NCBI RefSeq assembly: GCF_049720995.1 | Contig: NZ_JBNASF010000004.1 | Span: 22,736-86,735, forward strand | Source: Methanothermobacter sp049720995 | GTDB taxonomy: Archaea; Methanobacteriota; Methanobacteria; Methanobacteriales; Methanothermobacteraceae | DNA length: 64,000 bases | Direction of reading: 5' to 3' | Shown here: positions 33,284 to 42,710 of the stretch, one piece after another | Layout: each line of letters opens with the position of its first letter | Numbering within the stretch: position 1 is the stretch's first letter | Program-made: the position numbers and the translations under genes | Notes under the pieces: generated by a model | Seen by the model: the letters and a program-made list of their open reading frames with translations, nothing else | Database searches by the model: none | Told to the model about the DNA's origin: nothing

Positions 33284-33380
33284 GATGAGTGCAGAACCAG
33301 CTGCCGATGGTCTGAGTATAAACATGAATGGAGGGCCTGCTGCTTTCGGTGCATTATATAACTGTTGAGGGAGAATCTGA

Positions 33381-36300
33381 ATGGATAAATCTGCAAGGAA
33401 GATCATCGAAAGAGAATTTGAGAACCTGAGGGAGAAACTCCTTGACCTCACAATGCGAAACCAGCTCCTGAACTTCAGGCCAAGGTCAAGGACGGTTGAG
33501 GTTGTGAACCACGACCCTGAATACATATACACCTACCTTGTCCTGAACGGGGGTAAGATGAAACTGGCCCCCAGGAGGGAACCTGAAGGGGAGATTGACC
33601 ATGGTAACGACATGGAGGAACCTGACAGTGAGGTGGATGCCGGTGATTACCTGGTGGACCCTGAACATGCACCCGATGATGAGAATATCCTCCTGACTGA
33701 CCTCACAGAATCCGAACTCCAGAGGAGGCTCTTCTACATCAACCAGAGGGCCAGGACGATGATCCAGGAGCAGGGCTACAACATACTCTACCTTGCCCTG
33801 GGCTTCCTTGAGTGGATGGCCGCAGATGAGCCTGACATCAGGAGGGCGCCCCTGATTCTTGTCCCGGTGGTCCTTGAGAGGCGCAGGGCTGGCTCATCAT
33901 TCTCACTACGCTGGGATGGCAGTGAGATCATAACCAACATGTCACTCCAGGCCAGGCTCAGGGAGGAGGGAATAGAATTACCCGGGTTCACGATGCCCCA
34001 GAGCCCGGCAGGCATCTCAGAGTACCTCAGAAAGGTTGAGGATGCGGTGAAATCCATGGATGGCTGGGGGGTCACCGATGAGGTCCAGCTGGGTTTCTTC
34101 TCATTCACCAAGTTCCTCATGTACATGGACCTTGACCCTGCATCCTATTCAAACTGGGATGAGATCGTTGAGCGCCCCCTCCTCAGGGCCCTCTTCTCCA
34201 TTGAAATCGATGAGGACGATGGGGAGGTGGACATAGACAGCATCCCCTACGAGGACCTCTACCACGTGGTTGACGCCGACTCATCCCAGATCGCGGTTAT
34301 AGAGGATGTCAAGGCCGGTAAGAACCTTGTGGTTGAGGGTCCCCCTGGAACAGGGAAGTCCCAGACCATAGTGAACCTTATAGCCGAGCTAATGGCCGCG
34401 GGAAAGACCGTGCTCTTTGTGAGTGAGAAGATGGCAGCCCTCGAGGTTGTGAAGAGCAGACTGGACTCCATAGGCCTTGGAAGGTTCTGCCTTGAACTCC
34501 ACTCCCACAAGGCCCGGAAGAAGGACGTCCTCAATGAACTGGAGTCAACCCTCATGGAGGCCGAGGCAGAGAGACCTGATGCTGAGAGGGAGTTCAGGAG
34601 GGTGGAGAAACTGCGCGATGAGCTCAACGAGTACAGGAGAGCCCTCCATGAGCCGCTGTACAGTATACAGCTTTCACCCTTCCAGTTATTCGGGATGAAG
34701 GAGAGTTCAGAGAGGTACTTCGATGGGGACCTCCCATTCGTAAGGATACCCTCACCTGAGACCATAACCCCCGATGAGTGGGACGAGGCCCTCGTGGAAC
34801 TGAGGAACCTTGCAAAGCTCGCCGAGCTCCTCCCACCCCTACATGAGAACCCATGGTCAGGCACCGATCCCGGGATGATGCTACCCTCAGATGTAAGGGA
34901 ACTTGAGGTTCTCCTGGAGTCAGTAATTAAGGTTACCGATAGACTGATTGCTGCACTCAGGGAATTCCAGGACAGGTACGGATTCAGCCCAGTTAAAACG
35001 GTCGGGGACCTTGAGAGGCTCGGTGAGGTTGTCTCTGTGGTTGCAGAGTCACGCCCCTTCGACCTTGGTGTTCTTGAATCGGAGATCTGGGACCGCTACA
35101 GGGCCGATGCCTTCACCCTCCTTGATAAGCTTGAGGCCTACACACACAGGAGGGAGATACTTGAGAGGTTCCATGAATCTGTCCACAGCGCGGATCTGGA
35201 AGCACTGCTCAGGGAGTACCTCAAGGAGTCGTCCAGCAGGATAAAATTCCTCAGCGGAAGGTACAGAAAGGTAAGGAATGAGATAGATGCCCTCTACGTT
35301 GGAAGGGCCCCCGAGAATGACTATGAGATTGTGGAGGATCTTGAGAACCTTATTGATGTCATGAGCCTCAGGGGGGAACTTGAAAGGTACAGTGGTGTGG
35401 CTGAGAGGTTCTTCGGTTCAATGTGGAACCCTGAAAACCCACCCATCCAGGACTTGAGGGCCACCGCAGAGTGGATAGTCAGGTTCAGGGACCTCCACAG
35501 TAAGGGCCTCATATCAGAGAGGACACTCAGCTGCATCTCGGATGGCCTTGATGGTGATAGGATTCTCTCTGAATTCAATGAAATCCTCAGAATTCACGGT
35601 GAACTTGAGGATAAACTCTCAAAGCTACAGACAAGGATAAACACCCATGCCCATGTGATATTCAACTCCCCCCCTGAGGAGGTCCCGTTCCGTGCCTGGA
35701 GGTCAAGGGTTAAGGCCTGGAGGGATGCCCTCAACCTCCTCCCCCTCTGGTCCCAGTACCTTGAGAAGAAGAGGCTCTGCATGAAGACCCGTGGCGCGGC
35801 ATTCATACCGCTCATAGAGTCCGGGATAATCAGCATGGATGATATAAGACCTGCAATGGAGGGTAACCTTGCAGATGCACTCCTTGAGAGGGCCTTCAGG
35901 GATATACCCGCCCTCTACACCTTCATCGGTGACCTGCATGAGGCCAGGATAAGGGAGTTCAGGGAGCTTGACTCAAGGATAATCGAGCTCAACAGGAAGA
36001 GGCTCATATATAAGCTCAACAGTAACATGCCAACGGTCTTTGGCGGGGCGGCTCCGGACTCTGAGGAGAGCATCCTCAGCGGTGAATTCACACGTAAGAG
36101 GGGGCATATGCCCCTCAGGAAGCTCCTTAAACTTGCAGGTGGCGTTATAAAGAGAATAAAGCCCTGCTTCATGATGAGCCCCCTCTCCATTGCACAGTAC
36201 CTTGACCCCAGGAGCAGCGAACTCCAGTTCGATGTTGTGATATTCGACGAGGCATCACAGGTTAAACCAGAGGACGCGCTGGGGGCATTCCTCAGGGCCA

Positions 36301-38252
36301 GGAATGCTGTGGTTATGGGTGACACCAATCAGCTCCCACCAACAAGTTTCTTTGACCAGATGCTTACATCAGAGGAGGACTCTGAGGACGTGGCCACAGC
36401 GGCTGATATTGAGAGCATACTCCACCTCTGCAAGAGGAGCTTCCCTGTCAGGATGCTCAGATGGCACTACAGAAGCCGGCACGAATCCCTCATTGCGGTG
36501 TCAAACCAGGAGTTCTATGACAACAGGCTCCTGGTGTACCCTTCACCCTCAAGGGAGGATGATGAACTGGGACTCCACCTCAGGTACCTTCCAGACACGG
36601 TATATGAGCGTGGGAGGACATCATCAAACCCCCTTGAGGCAGCAGCCGTTGTTGAGGCCATAGAGGAGCACTTCATGAGGTACGGCACATCAAGGAGTCT
36701 CGGTGTCGGTACATTCTCTGTTGCCCAGATGAACGCCATCCTCGAGGCCCTTGAGGAGAGGTTGCGTGAGAATCCTGAGCTTGAAAGACTCATAAATCAG
36801 GAGACCGATGAGCCATTCTTCATAAAGAACCTTGAAACCATACAGGGGGATGAGAGGGACGTTATCTTTATCAGCGTGGGTTACGGCTTTGATGAGAACG
36901 GACGGATGTCCCTCAACTTCGGGCCCCTGAACCAGGAGGGGGGTGAGAGGAGGCTGAACGTCCTCATCACCAGGGCCCGTGAGAAGTGTGTGGTGTTCAC
37001 CAACTTCAGGGCATCGGACCTTAAAACCGGACCAGGAACCCCCTTCGGTGTCAGGGCACTTAAGAGGTTCCTCAGGTACGCTGAGATAGGTGTGCTTGAC
37101 TCAGATTCTGCAGGCACCTCACAGGGCCTCTTTGAGGATTCTGTATACGAGTTCCTGGTTGACAATGGATTCGAGGTTGACAGGGGCGTTGGCTGTGCCG
37201 GTTTCAGGGTTGACTTTGCGGTTAAGGACCCCGATGATCCTGGCAGGTACATTGCAGGGATCCTCACCGATGGTGAGATGTACAGCAGGGCGGAGGTTGC
37301 AAGGGACCGTGACAGGCTCAGGGAGGAGATCCTGAGGAACCTGGGCTGGAACATCATCCACCTCTGGTCCTCGGACTGGTACCGCAACAGGGATGAGACA
37401 CAGAGGAAGGTTGCAGATGGACTCTCTGAGATAGTTGAGAAAACAAGGAAATCTCGGGAGGCAGATGAGGCTACTGAGGTGGAGGTTGAGGAAGGGCCAG
37501 TTGAGGTCCATGACCCTGACACACCTGATGTGGTTGGGGAGGGTTCATCTGGATCCACTGTTGAGGAAATTTCATCTGGATCCACTGTTGGGGAGGGTTC
37601 ATCTGGATCCACTGTTGAGGAAATTTCATCTGAATCCGCCGTTGGGGAGGGTTCATCTGGATCAACCATAGAGGAGCAGGATTCAGCAGAACCAGTGGAA
37701 CTTCCTGATGAATCCCGGGGGGAGTCCGTTGCCAGTTACATTGAGTACAGCACCGATAAACTGAAAAAACCCGACGACCTCTACAAGAACCCCACACCGG
37801 TGATATCATCTGTTGTGAGTGAGATAGTATCAATGGAGGGTCCGGTGCATGTAGAGGAGGTTATAAGGCGTATAAGGGAGTCGTGTGGGCTTAGAAGAGC
37901 AGGGAGAAGGGTGAGGAGCATAATAAACTCTGCAATTGAGATGGCTGAGAACAACGGCAACATCAAGCGAAGCGGTGACTTCCTTCTCCTCACAGAATCC
38001 ATGCCTGTCACCGTGAGGAGGAGAACTGGCAGGATTGACATCTCCCTCATATCCCCCATGGAGATCGAGGAGGCTGTGAGGATAGCCCTGAGGTCCACAT
38101 CAGATATGGATGAGGTTGTAACGCGGGTCTCAAGGATGTTCGGCTTCAAAAATACCAGCAGGAAGACTGCCACAGGTATCAGGAAGGTCATAGAGGAGAT
38201 GACCAGGAGGGGTGAGGTTGTGGTTGAGGATGATAAGATCAGACCAGGGTAA
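33381..38252 (+). CDS. Upf1-like SF1 helicase with DUF4011, MTES_1575 nuclease and DUF3320 domains
   Basis: 1,623 residues. DUF4011 N-terminal region (LLDLTMRNQLLNFRPRS); helicase with GPPGTGKS, VIFDEASQ, GDTNQLPPTSFF and NVLITRAREK; a long helical insertion between motifs; an MTES_1575-type nuclease near the end (FRVDFAV, ILTDGEMYSRAEVARDRDRL, LGWNIIHLWSSDW); a Ser/Gly/Glu repeat linker (about 1385-1430); and DUF3320 at the C-terminus. Proteins of this design are found in bacterial and archaeal defence contexts, so an antiviral or DNA-repair role is inferred. ATG 33381 follows GAGGGAG. It stands alone, between two small membrane-protein pairs. Confidence 0.9.
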   Translation: MDKSARKIIEREFENLREKLLDLTMRNQLLNFRPRSRTVEVVNHDPEYIYTYLVLNGGKMKLAPRREPEGEIDHGNDMEEPDSEVDAGDYLVDPEHAPDDENILLTDLTESELQRRLFYINQRARTMIQEQGYNILYLALGFLEWMAADEPDIRRAPLILVPVVLERRRAGSSFSLRWDGSEIITNMSLQARLREEGIELPGFTMPQSPAGISEYLRKVEDAVKSMDGWGVTDEVQLGFFSFTKFLMYMDLDPASYSNWDEIVERPLLRALFSIEIDEDDGEVDIDSIPYEDLYHVVDADSSQIAVIEDVKAGKNLVVEGPPGTGKSQTIVNLIAELMAAGKTVLFVSEKMAALEVVKSRLDSIGLGRFCLELHSHKARKKDVLNELESTLMEAEAERPDAEREFRRVEKLRDELNEYRRALHEPLYSIQLSPFQLFGMKESSERYFDGDLPFVRIPSPETITPDEWDEALVELRNLAKLAELLPPLHENPWSGTDPGMMLPSDVRELEVLLESVIKVTDRLIAALREFQDRYGFSPVKTVGDLERLGEVVSVVAESRPFDLGVLESEIWDRYRADAFTLLDKLEAYTHRREILERFHESVHSADLEALLREYLKESSSRIKFLSGRYRKVRNEIDALYVGRAPENDYEIVEDLENLIDVMSLRGELERYSGVAERFFGSMWNPENPPIQDLRATAEWIVRFRDLHSKGLISERTLSCISDGLDGDRILSEFNEILRIHGELEDKLSKLQTRINTHAHVIFNSPPEEVPFRAWRSRVKAWRDALNLLPLWSQYLEKKRLCMKTRGAAFIPLIESGIISMDDIRPAMEGNLADALLERAFRDIPALYTFIGDLHEARIREFRELDSRIIELNRKRLIYKLNSNMPTVFGGAAPDSEESILSGEFTRKRGHMPLRKLLKLAGGVIKRIKPCFMMSPLSIAQYLDPRSSELQFDVVIFDEASQVKPEDALGAFLRARNAVVMGDTNQLPPTSFFDQMLTSEEDSEDVATAADIESILHLCKRSFPVRMLRWHYRSRHESLIAVSNQEFYDNRLLVYPSPSREDDELGLHLRYLPDTVYERGRTSSNPLEAAAVVEAIEEHFMRYGTSRSLGVGTFSVAQMNAILEALEERLRENPELERLINQETDEPFFIKNLETIQGDERDVIFISVGYGFDENGRMSLNFGPLNQEGGERRLNVLITRAREKCVVFTNFRASDLKTGPGTPFGVRALKRFLRYAEIGVLDSDSAGTSQGLFEDSVYEFLVDNGFEVDRGVGCAGFRVDFAVKDPDDPGRYIAGILTDGEMYSRAEVARDRDRLREEILRNLGWNIIHLWSSDWYRNRDETQRKVADGLSEIVEKTRKSREADEATEVEVEEGPVEVHDPDTPDVVGEGSSGSTVEEISSGSTVGEGSSGSTVEEISSESAVGEGSSGSTIEEQDSAEPVELPDESRGESVASYIEYSTDKLKKPDDLYKNPTPVISSVVSEIVSMEGPVHVEEVIRRIRESCGLRRAGRRVRSIINSAIEMAENNGNIKRSGDFLLLTESMPVTVRRRTGRIDISLISPMEIEEAVRIALRSTSDMDEVVTRVSRMFGFKNTSRKTATGIRKVIEEMTRRGEVVVEDDKIRPG
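37533..37667 (+). repeat. Five in-frame 27-bp repeats in the helicase linker
   Basis: Units at 37533, 37560, 37587, 37614 and 37641 encode nine residues each, alternating VGEGSSGST and VEEISSGST. Copies 1-3 are nearly identical in pairs, so the array grew recently in steps of 54 bp. Confidence 0.95.
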
Positions 38253-38294
38253 CGTCCGGATACCGGAACCATTCAAATTCGCATGGAGGCTTAT

Positions 38295-40262
38295 ATGAAC
38301 CCCTACTCAATCATATCCCTGCTGGCATCTGTGATTGCATTCTACACATCCGTATTCATCTACTACAGGAACCCCCGGAATAACCTCAATCTGCTCGTAT
38401 CGAACCTTGGTGTTGCTGTATCATTCATGGCCTTCACCGAGTTCGTCTACCGGACGGTGGCGACACCAGGGGATGCCATGATATGGCTGAGGCTTAGTCT
38501 CCTCTGGCCCATCATCCCGGCGATTCTCCTCCACACAGCCCTCACCTACACAGGAAAGAGGGTGGGTAAACCGGTACTTGCAGTGATCTATGCACCCGCG
38601 ATTGTATTCATATTAACGGGACTCATGACGAACCTGTTCATTTCCGGTCCACTACTCACATATTATGGCTGGACCTACGCCCTCCCGGAACCCCCTGTGG
38701 TCTTTGCACTCTTCTCGCTCTGGACCGTTACCGTGACACTGACTTCGGCAGCCATCACATTCAGGGACTACCTGAGATCTGAGGGATACAGGAAGAGGGA
38801 GTCCCTTTACATATTCACAGGTCTTTTCGTGCCGCTGATTGTGAGCTTCACAACCGATTTCATTTTCAGGGATCTTATGGGGATGGTCTTCCCTGAGTTC
38901 ACCCAGACAATGCTGGCCCTTGGCCTGCTCTTAATAGCCTATGGTGTCTGGAGGTACGATTTTCCGGAGCTCTCACCTGCCATCGCGGCGAGGAGCATAG
39001 CTGAGGTGATTCCCAGCTTCCTCATCATAACGGACCTTGAGGGTAGGATTACAAGCTGCAGCAGGAGCGTCCATGAGAAGCTATCCTACAGCTCCAGAGA
39101 CCTCAGGGGTAAACCCTTCTGGAACCTCTTTGAGCCATCTGACAGGGAGATGCTGAGGGAGCTGGTCTCGGGTTTCAGTTCATCTGAAATGGAGACCCGG
39201 ATAATCTCAGCGGACGGAAAGATGACTGACGTTCTCCTCACAGCATCCCCCATCAGGGGGCGCTTCAGGGAGCCCATTGGCTTTGTATTCATTGCAACGG
39301 ATATAAGCCTGCAGAGGAGGGCCACAGAGAGGCTCCGTGAGAGTGAGATGAGGTTCAGGGGAGTTGCCGATAACATCTCAGATGGTATCGCCATAACCGA
39401 TGAATCAGATACCGTGATCTACTGGAACCGGGCACTTGAGGAGATAACATCCACTGGAAGGGACGATGCTATGGGAAGGAAGATTCCTGAGATATGCTCT
39501 GAGGTGATCCTTGAGGCCCGTGGGGATGACGAGTTCCTGATAGAGGGTGAAAGGGTGGTTCAGATCTCAAGGTTCAGTATCATGCCCGGCCTCAGGGCTG
39601 TACTTGTGAGGGATGTTACAGAGGCCAGGCGCTATGAGGAATCACTGATATCCGCCCTCAGGGAGAGGGAGACCCTTATAAGGGAGATACATCACCGTGT
39701 AAAGAATAACCTGCAGATAATATCAAGTCTCCTGAACCTGCAGAAGCCCTACATAAAAGACCCTGAGGACCTCAGGATATTTGAGGAGAGCCAGACCCGT
39801 ATAAAGTCCATGGCCATGATACACGAGAGCCTGTACCAGTCGGAGACCCTCTCAGAGATAAACATGAGGAAATACATCTCACGCCTTGTAACCGAAATCC
39901 TCTCAACCTATGGGGCCTCAGGTATCGTATCAGACATCAAAGTGGAGGAGGTGAGCCTCGATATTGAGGTGGCGGTGCCGGTGGCCCTCATAGTCAGTGA
40001 GCTTGTCACAAATTCAATAAAGTACGCCTTCCCTGATGGTAAGGGGAGAATCATAGTGAGCTTCAACCTCTGGGAGGGGGTGTACCTTCTGGATTACAGG
40101 GACACGGGTCAGGGGCTTCCAGAGGATTTCAGTTCAGGTTCATCGGATTCACTGGGGATGACCCTTGTGAGGGCCCTTGCTGATCAGCTTGATGGTGAAC
40201 TTGAAGCCTTCAATGAGGGAGGGGCGGTTTTCAGGATAACCTTTCCTGAGAGAAGTTCCTGA
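38295..40262 (+). CDS. Membrane sensor histidine kinase (7TM, PAS, PAS, HisKA_2)
   Basis: 655 residues. Seven hydrophobic segments in the first about 230 (histidine-kinase 7TM type), two PAS domains (from about 235 and 350), a HisKA_2 dimerisation segment with the phosphorylated histidine in EIHHRVKNNLQIISSLLNLQ, and an HATPase domain (NSIKYAF, DTGQGLP). It senses an unknown cue at the membrane. ATG 38295 follows GGAGG. No response regulator lies next to it; two tiny membrane proteins follow and may be accessories. A related kinase starts at 62813. Confidence 0.9.
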   Translation: MNPYSIISLLASVIAFYTSVFIYYRNPRNNLNLLVSNLGVAVSFMAFTEFVYRTVATPGDAMIWLRLSLLWPIIPAILLHTALTYTGKRVGKPVLAVIYAPAIVFILTGLMTNLFISGPLLTYYGWTYALPEPPVVFALFSLWTVTVTLTSAAITFRDYLRSEGYRKRESLYIFTGLFVPLIVSFTTDFIFRDLMGMVFPEFTQTMLALGLLLIAYGVWRYDFPELSPAIAARSIAEVIPSFLIITDLEGRITSCSRSVHEKLSYSSRDLRGKPFWNLFEPSDREMLRELVSGFSSSEMETRIISADGKMTDVLLTASPIRGRFREPIGFVFIATDISLQRRATERLRESEMRFRGVADNISDGIAITDESDTVIYWNRALEEITSTGRDDAMGRKIPEICSEVILEARGDDEFLIEGERVVQISRFSIMPGLRAVLVRDVTEARRYEESLISALRERETLIREIHHRVKNNLQIISSLLNLQKPYIKDPEDLRIFEESQTRIKSMAMIHESLYQSETLSEINMRKYISRLVTEILSTYGASGIVSDIKVEEVSLDIEVAVPVALIVSELVTNSIKYAFPDGKGRIIVSFNLWEGVYLLDYRDTGQGLPEDFSSGSSDSLGMTLVRALADQLDGELEAFNEGGAVFRITFPERSS

Positions 40263-40317
40263 CGCTGTGATGGAAAGGACTAAATTATCAGGGGACATAT
40301 ATGTACATGGTGATAAC

Positions 40318-40602
40318 ATGATCCCCTATGGACGTGAATTCCAGGTGGCCCAGCTCATATCCACAGTTATAACCGGTTTGAGTCTGATCTACATGGTGAG
40401 GGTCTCTGCCCATGACGGCAGATGGATCCAGATGACCATCGCGGTTTCACTGCTCTTCGTATCAACTGTATTGGGTTTTATGAGGGAAATGATGGCATTT
40501 GATCTTATGAGAACCCTTGAGTGGTTCTTCATCATGCTTGCAGCTGCAGTGTTCCTCTATGCCTCGGTGAGGTCCAACAGAAAGCTGGAGGCTGAGACAT
40601 GA
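40318..40602 (+). CDS. Small 3-TM membrane protein, pair B first
   Basis: 94 residues, three hydrophobic segments, polar stretch REMMAFDLMRTLEW, basic C-terminus. A strong GGTGAT 3 nt before ATG 40318 decides the start. It overlaps its partner by 4 nt (ATGA) and follows the histidine kinase by 55 bp, which suggests a functional link. Confidence 0.68.
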   Translation: MIPYGREFQVAQLISTVITGLSLIYMVRVSAHDGRWIQMTIAVSLLFVSTVLGFMREMMAFDLMRTLEWFFIMLAAAVFLYASVRSNRKLEAET

Positions 40603-40880
40603 TAATAATCCTCCTCAAGGCAGCGGCCCTCATATTCATAACCCTTGCAGCGGTGGTTTCTGTGAGAAACTACATGCTCACGAGGTTCGCGTCGGGGGTC
40701 TGGGGATTCGTGTCCATGGGACTTGTAAGTGGCGCCATAATCATAGCTGTGAGGTTCATAAAGGAATTCATACCCCTCATTGAGCTTGAGGTGGTTAAGA
40801 TCTGCCTTCTTCCAGTTATGATGGCATTCATCCTTGCAGCGTCATTTGAGCTTAACAGGGACATACTGAAACCCATCTAG
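40599..40880 (+). CDS. Small 3-TM membrane protein, pair B second
   Basis: 93 residues, three hydrophobic segments, polar stretch RFIKEFIPLIELEVVK. Overlaps the preceding gene and ends 36 bp before the convergent DUF2238 gene. Together with pair A at 32646-33283 it defines a recurrent two-gene unit. Function unknown. Confidence 0.68.
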   Translation: MIIILLKAAALIFITLAAVVSVRNYMLTRFASGVWGFVSMGLVSGAIIIAVRFIKEFIPLIELEVVKICLLPVMMAFILAASFELNRDILKPI

Positions 40881-40915
40881 TTTTACTACAGTTATAGGGG
40901 TGCTCTGATGCCTAT

Positions 40916-41614
40916 CTAGTCCTCATCTTCATCTATCCCCTCTAACCTTGCGATCTCATCAACCCAGTCAAGGCAGTAGTTCTTCTCCTCGGCCCTCCTT
41001 ATGAGTATTATTCCCGTCACAGCCCCAAGAATACCGCCTATGAGATCCGTGAGAAGGTCCATCATGGTATCGGTCAGGGGGTCCATCACAGGGGACCCCT
41101 GCGTTGGGCCAGTGGGGAGGAAGTGTTCTATGTGCCTGTAGAGGTGGTGGTCGTAGCCGTACTCAACCAGTTCAAGGAGGGCCCCTATACCCAGTGTCAC
41201 GAATATTATGAGGAAAGCCATTATGAAGAGACTGGTCCTTATCTTTCCGTATACGTAGGCTGTGTACATGAGCATCATCCCGATGAGGGCCACTATGAAG
41301 GGGACTGTGAAGTGCATGAACTTGTCATAGTAGGCTATCCTCCCGTAGAGGCCGAAGGTGTTGCCAAGTACATACTCCAGTGCAACCACGGTCAGGAAGA
41401 GGATCTCTATCTCAACAGGGATGACGCTGAGACCATCGGGGTGTCTGAGGGCCGGGAGGTACACCACGGCCACCGCAAGAAGCGTCATGAGGCCGAAGAC
41501 CTTTGTACCCCCTGCTCCGAAGACAACTATTATCACGCCCATAGCCACAAGGAATATCCTCATTGCCGTAAGCAGCTTCCTCTTCCATGAACCGTTCTCT
41601 CTGCATTCATCCAT
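40916..41614 (-). CDS. DUF2238-like membrane protein
   Basis: 232 residues, five or six membrane segments, with conserved YDKFMHFTVPF and LLELVEYGYD motifs and a further DTMMDLLTDLIGG segment, as in the YjdF/DUF2238 family. Role unknown. The start ATG 41614 uses AGAGAGGTTG, which lies inside a relic of a P-type ATPase gene, so this gene seems to have been joined to the relic by a rearrangement. Confidence 0.85.
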   Translation of the reverse strand: MDECRENGSWKRKLLTAMRIFLVAMGVIIVVFGAGGTKVFGLMTLLAVAVVYLPALRHPDGLSVIPVEIEILFLTVVALEYVLGNTFGLYGRIAYYDKFMHFTVPFIVALIGMMLMYTAYVYGKIRTSLFIMAFLIIFVTLGIGALLELVEYGYDHHLYRHIEHFLPTGPTQGSPVMDPLTDTMMDLLTDLIGGILGAVTGIILIRRAEEKNYCLDWVDEIARLEGIDEDED

Positions 41615-41616
41615 AC

Positions 41617-41803
41617 TTCAACCTCTCTGCTATCCTGCCAAGCTTTTTCCCCTGCCGGTTGGAATGACAGCACCCAGCGCCCTCCCCTCTGCTATCATTG
41701 TCCCGCTGAAGATGATGTCCCTGAATTCACCCTGGGGATATCCTCCTTTGAGTAGGGTCCTCTTCAACAGGGAATGCACCCCTCAGGACTGATTCATACA
41801 CAT
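41617..41803 (-). pseudogene. Relic of a P-type cation ATPase gene
   Basis: Three leftward frames together read ESVLRGAFPVEEDPTQRR, then FRDIIFSGTMIAEGRALGAV, then LGRIAERLKY. These match the P-type ATPase stretch from TGES-PVEKDP through FSGT to TG-T-IG-IA. At least two frame changes and an in-frame stop show decay. Only about 60 residues of the family survive. Confidence 0.7.
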
Positions 41804-42186
41804 GGGGGTTATTTGATTCAATAAGCCTTATATCTGTGGGTGAACTTTCACAGGCTCACGGCACGATTATATAACCTGGAAAGAGAGGGTCCTGGGGGGA
41901 TCCTCATTTCCTTTCTCTTCCTGATTATGGTGGAATATGATTCAGTGAATTTCTGAAGTGACTCAATGGCCTCTGCCTCAGGGCCAGAGGGGTGATTTTT
42001 CCTGGTTCATCAAGTGCTCCGCACATCCATTTCATATATTCTCTTCAAGGGAGTCATTCAAGCACCATGTGTTTTGAATACCCTTATTTCTATGTAATCT
42101 GTTCTGAATAAGCTTTATGAGGTTCTTCCTTTTTTACTGGGAAAAAAGTTTATTGAAAGATGAAGATAGTATACAGGGTGATCATC
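41804..42186. other. Gene-less stretch
   Basis: No coding frame with a ribosome site. It may include more decayed ATPase sequence near 41804-41850, but I cannot read it. The right end holds the promoter of the ATP-cone gene and the A-rich leader before 42187. Confidence 0.35.
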
Positions 42187-42459
42187 ATGAATGTGATAAA
42201 GAGGAGGGGTTCAAGGGAGTCCTATGACCCATCAAAGATACGGGCCGCACTTGAGAAGGCTGCCATTGATGCAGGTTACAGTCCTGAGGAGAAGAGGGAG
42301 ATCATTGAGAAGGTTTACCAGACCGTTACAGAAAGGATAGAGGGTGAGGATGAGATCAAAACTGATACCATACGGATGTGCCTTTTAACTGAGCTTGATA
42401 AGTGCGAGCCCTACATTGCAAGGTCCTGGAGAAGATTTGAGAAGAAATATAAGGGTTAG
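42187..42459 (+). CDS. ATP-cone domain protein
   Basis: 90 residues, essentially one ATP-cone: VIKRRGSRESYDPSKIRAAL followed by the helical bundle to RSWRRFEKKYKG. ATP-cones bind ATP/dATP and regulate ribonucleotide reductase (NrdR, NrdA/D); a stand-alone copy may act as a nucleotide-sensing regulator. ATG 42187 is preceded by GGTGAT (42177-42182), which rules out the earlier ATG at 42160. A T7 tract after the stop may terminate transcription. Confidence 0.85.
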   Translation: MNVIKRRGSRESYDPSKIRAALEKAAIDAGYSPEEKREIIEKVYQTVTERIEGEDEIKTDTIRMCLLTELDKCEPYIARSWRRFEKKYKG

Positions 42460-42483
42460 GGTTTTCTGAATTTCATTTTTTTA

Positions 42484-42570
42484 GATCTGGGAATTGGTTT
42501 TGTAGTGGTTTTGGGGGGGTACAGGTGATGGGGAACTGCAGTTGCTGATCTGGGAATTGGTTTTGTAGTG
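42484..42570. repeat. 24-bp direct repeat, period 63
   Basis: Two identical copies at 42484-42507 and 42547-42570 begin GATCTGGGAATTGG and end TTTTGTAGTG. They lie between the ATP-cone gene and tupA. Confidence 0.9.
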
Positions 42571-42655
42571 CTCCACCCTTTATTTGAAGGTTTAAGGTTT
42601 AGGGCCTCTCATCGCATCATTTTTTTATTTGTGTGATGTGACCCACCTGATATCG

Positions 42656-42689
42656 ACATGTATATATATTGCATATAGATACATGTATA
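42656..42689. promoter_or_regulatory. Repeat-containing promoter of tupA
   Basis: ACATGTATA occurs at 42656-42664 and 42681-42689 around a TATATATATTGCATATAG core. This is where TATA/BRE of tupA should be, so a tungstate- or molybdate-responsive regulator may bind here. Confidence 0.45.
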
Positions 42690-42710
42690 CCGCTAATGGA
42701 GGTTTTAAGT

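Noticed and set aside
37533..37667. Regular 27-bp repeats as CRISPR repeats
   Set aside because: They are in frame inside a long coding region and have no spacers.
36881..37669. 262-residue minus-strand frame inside the giant helicase gene
   Set aside because: It is a shadow of the plus-strand gene, with serine/threonine-rich sequence generated by its codon pattern.
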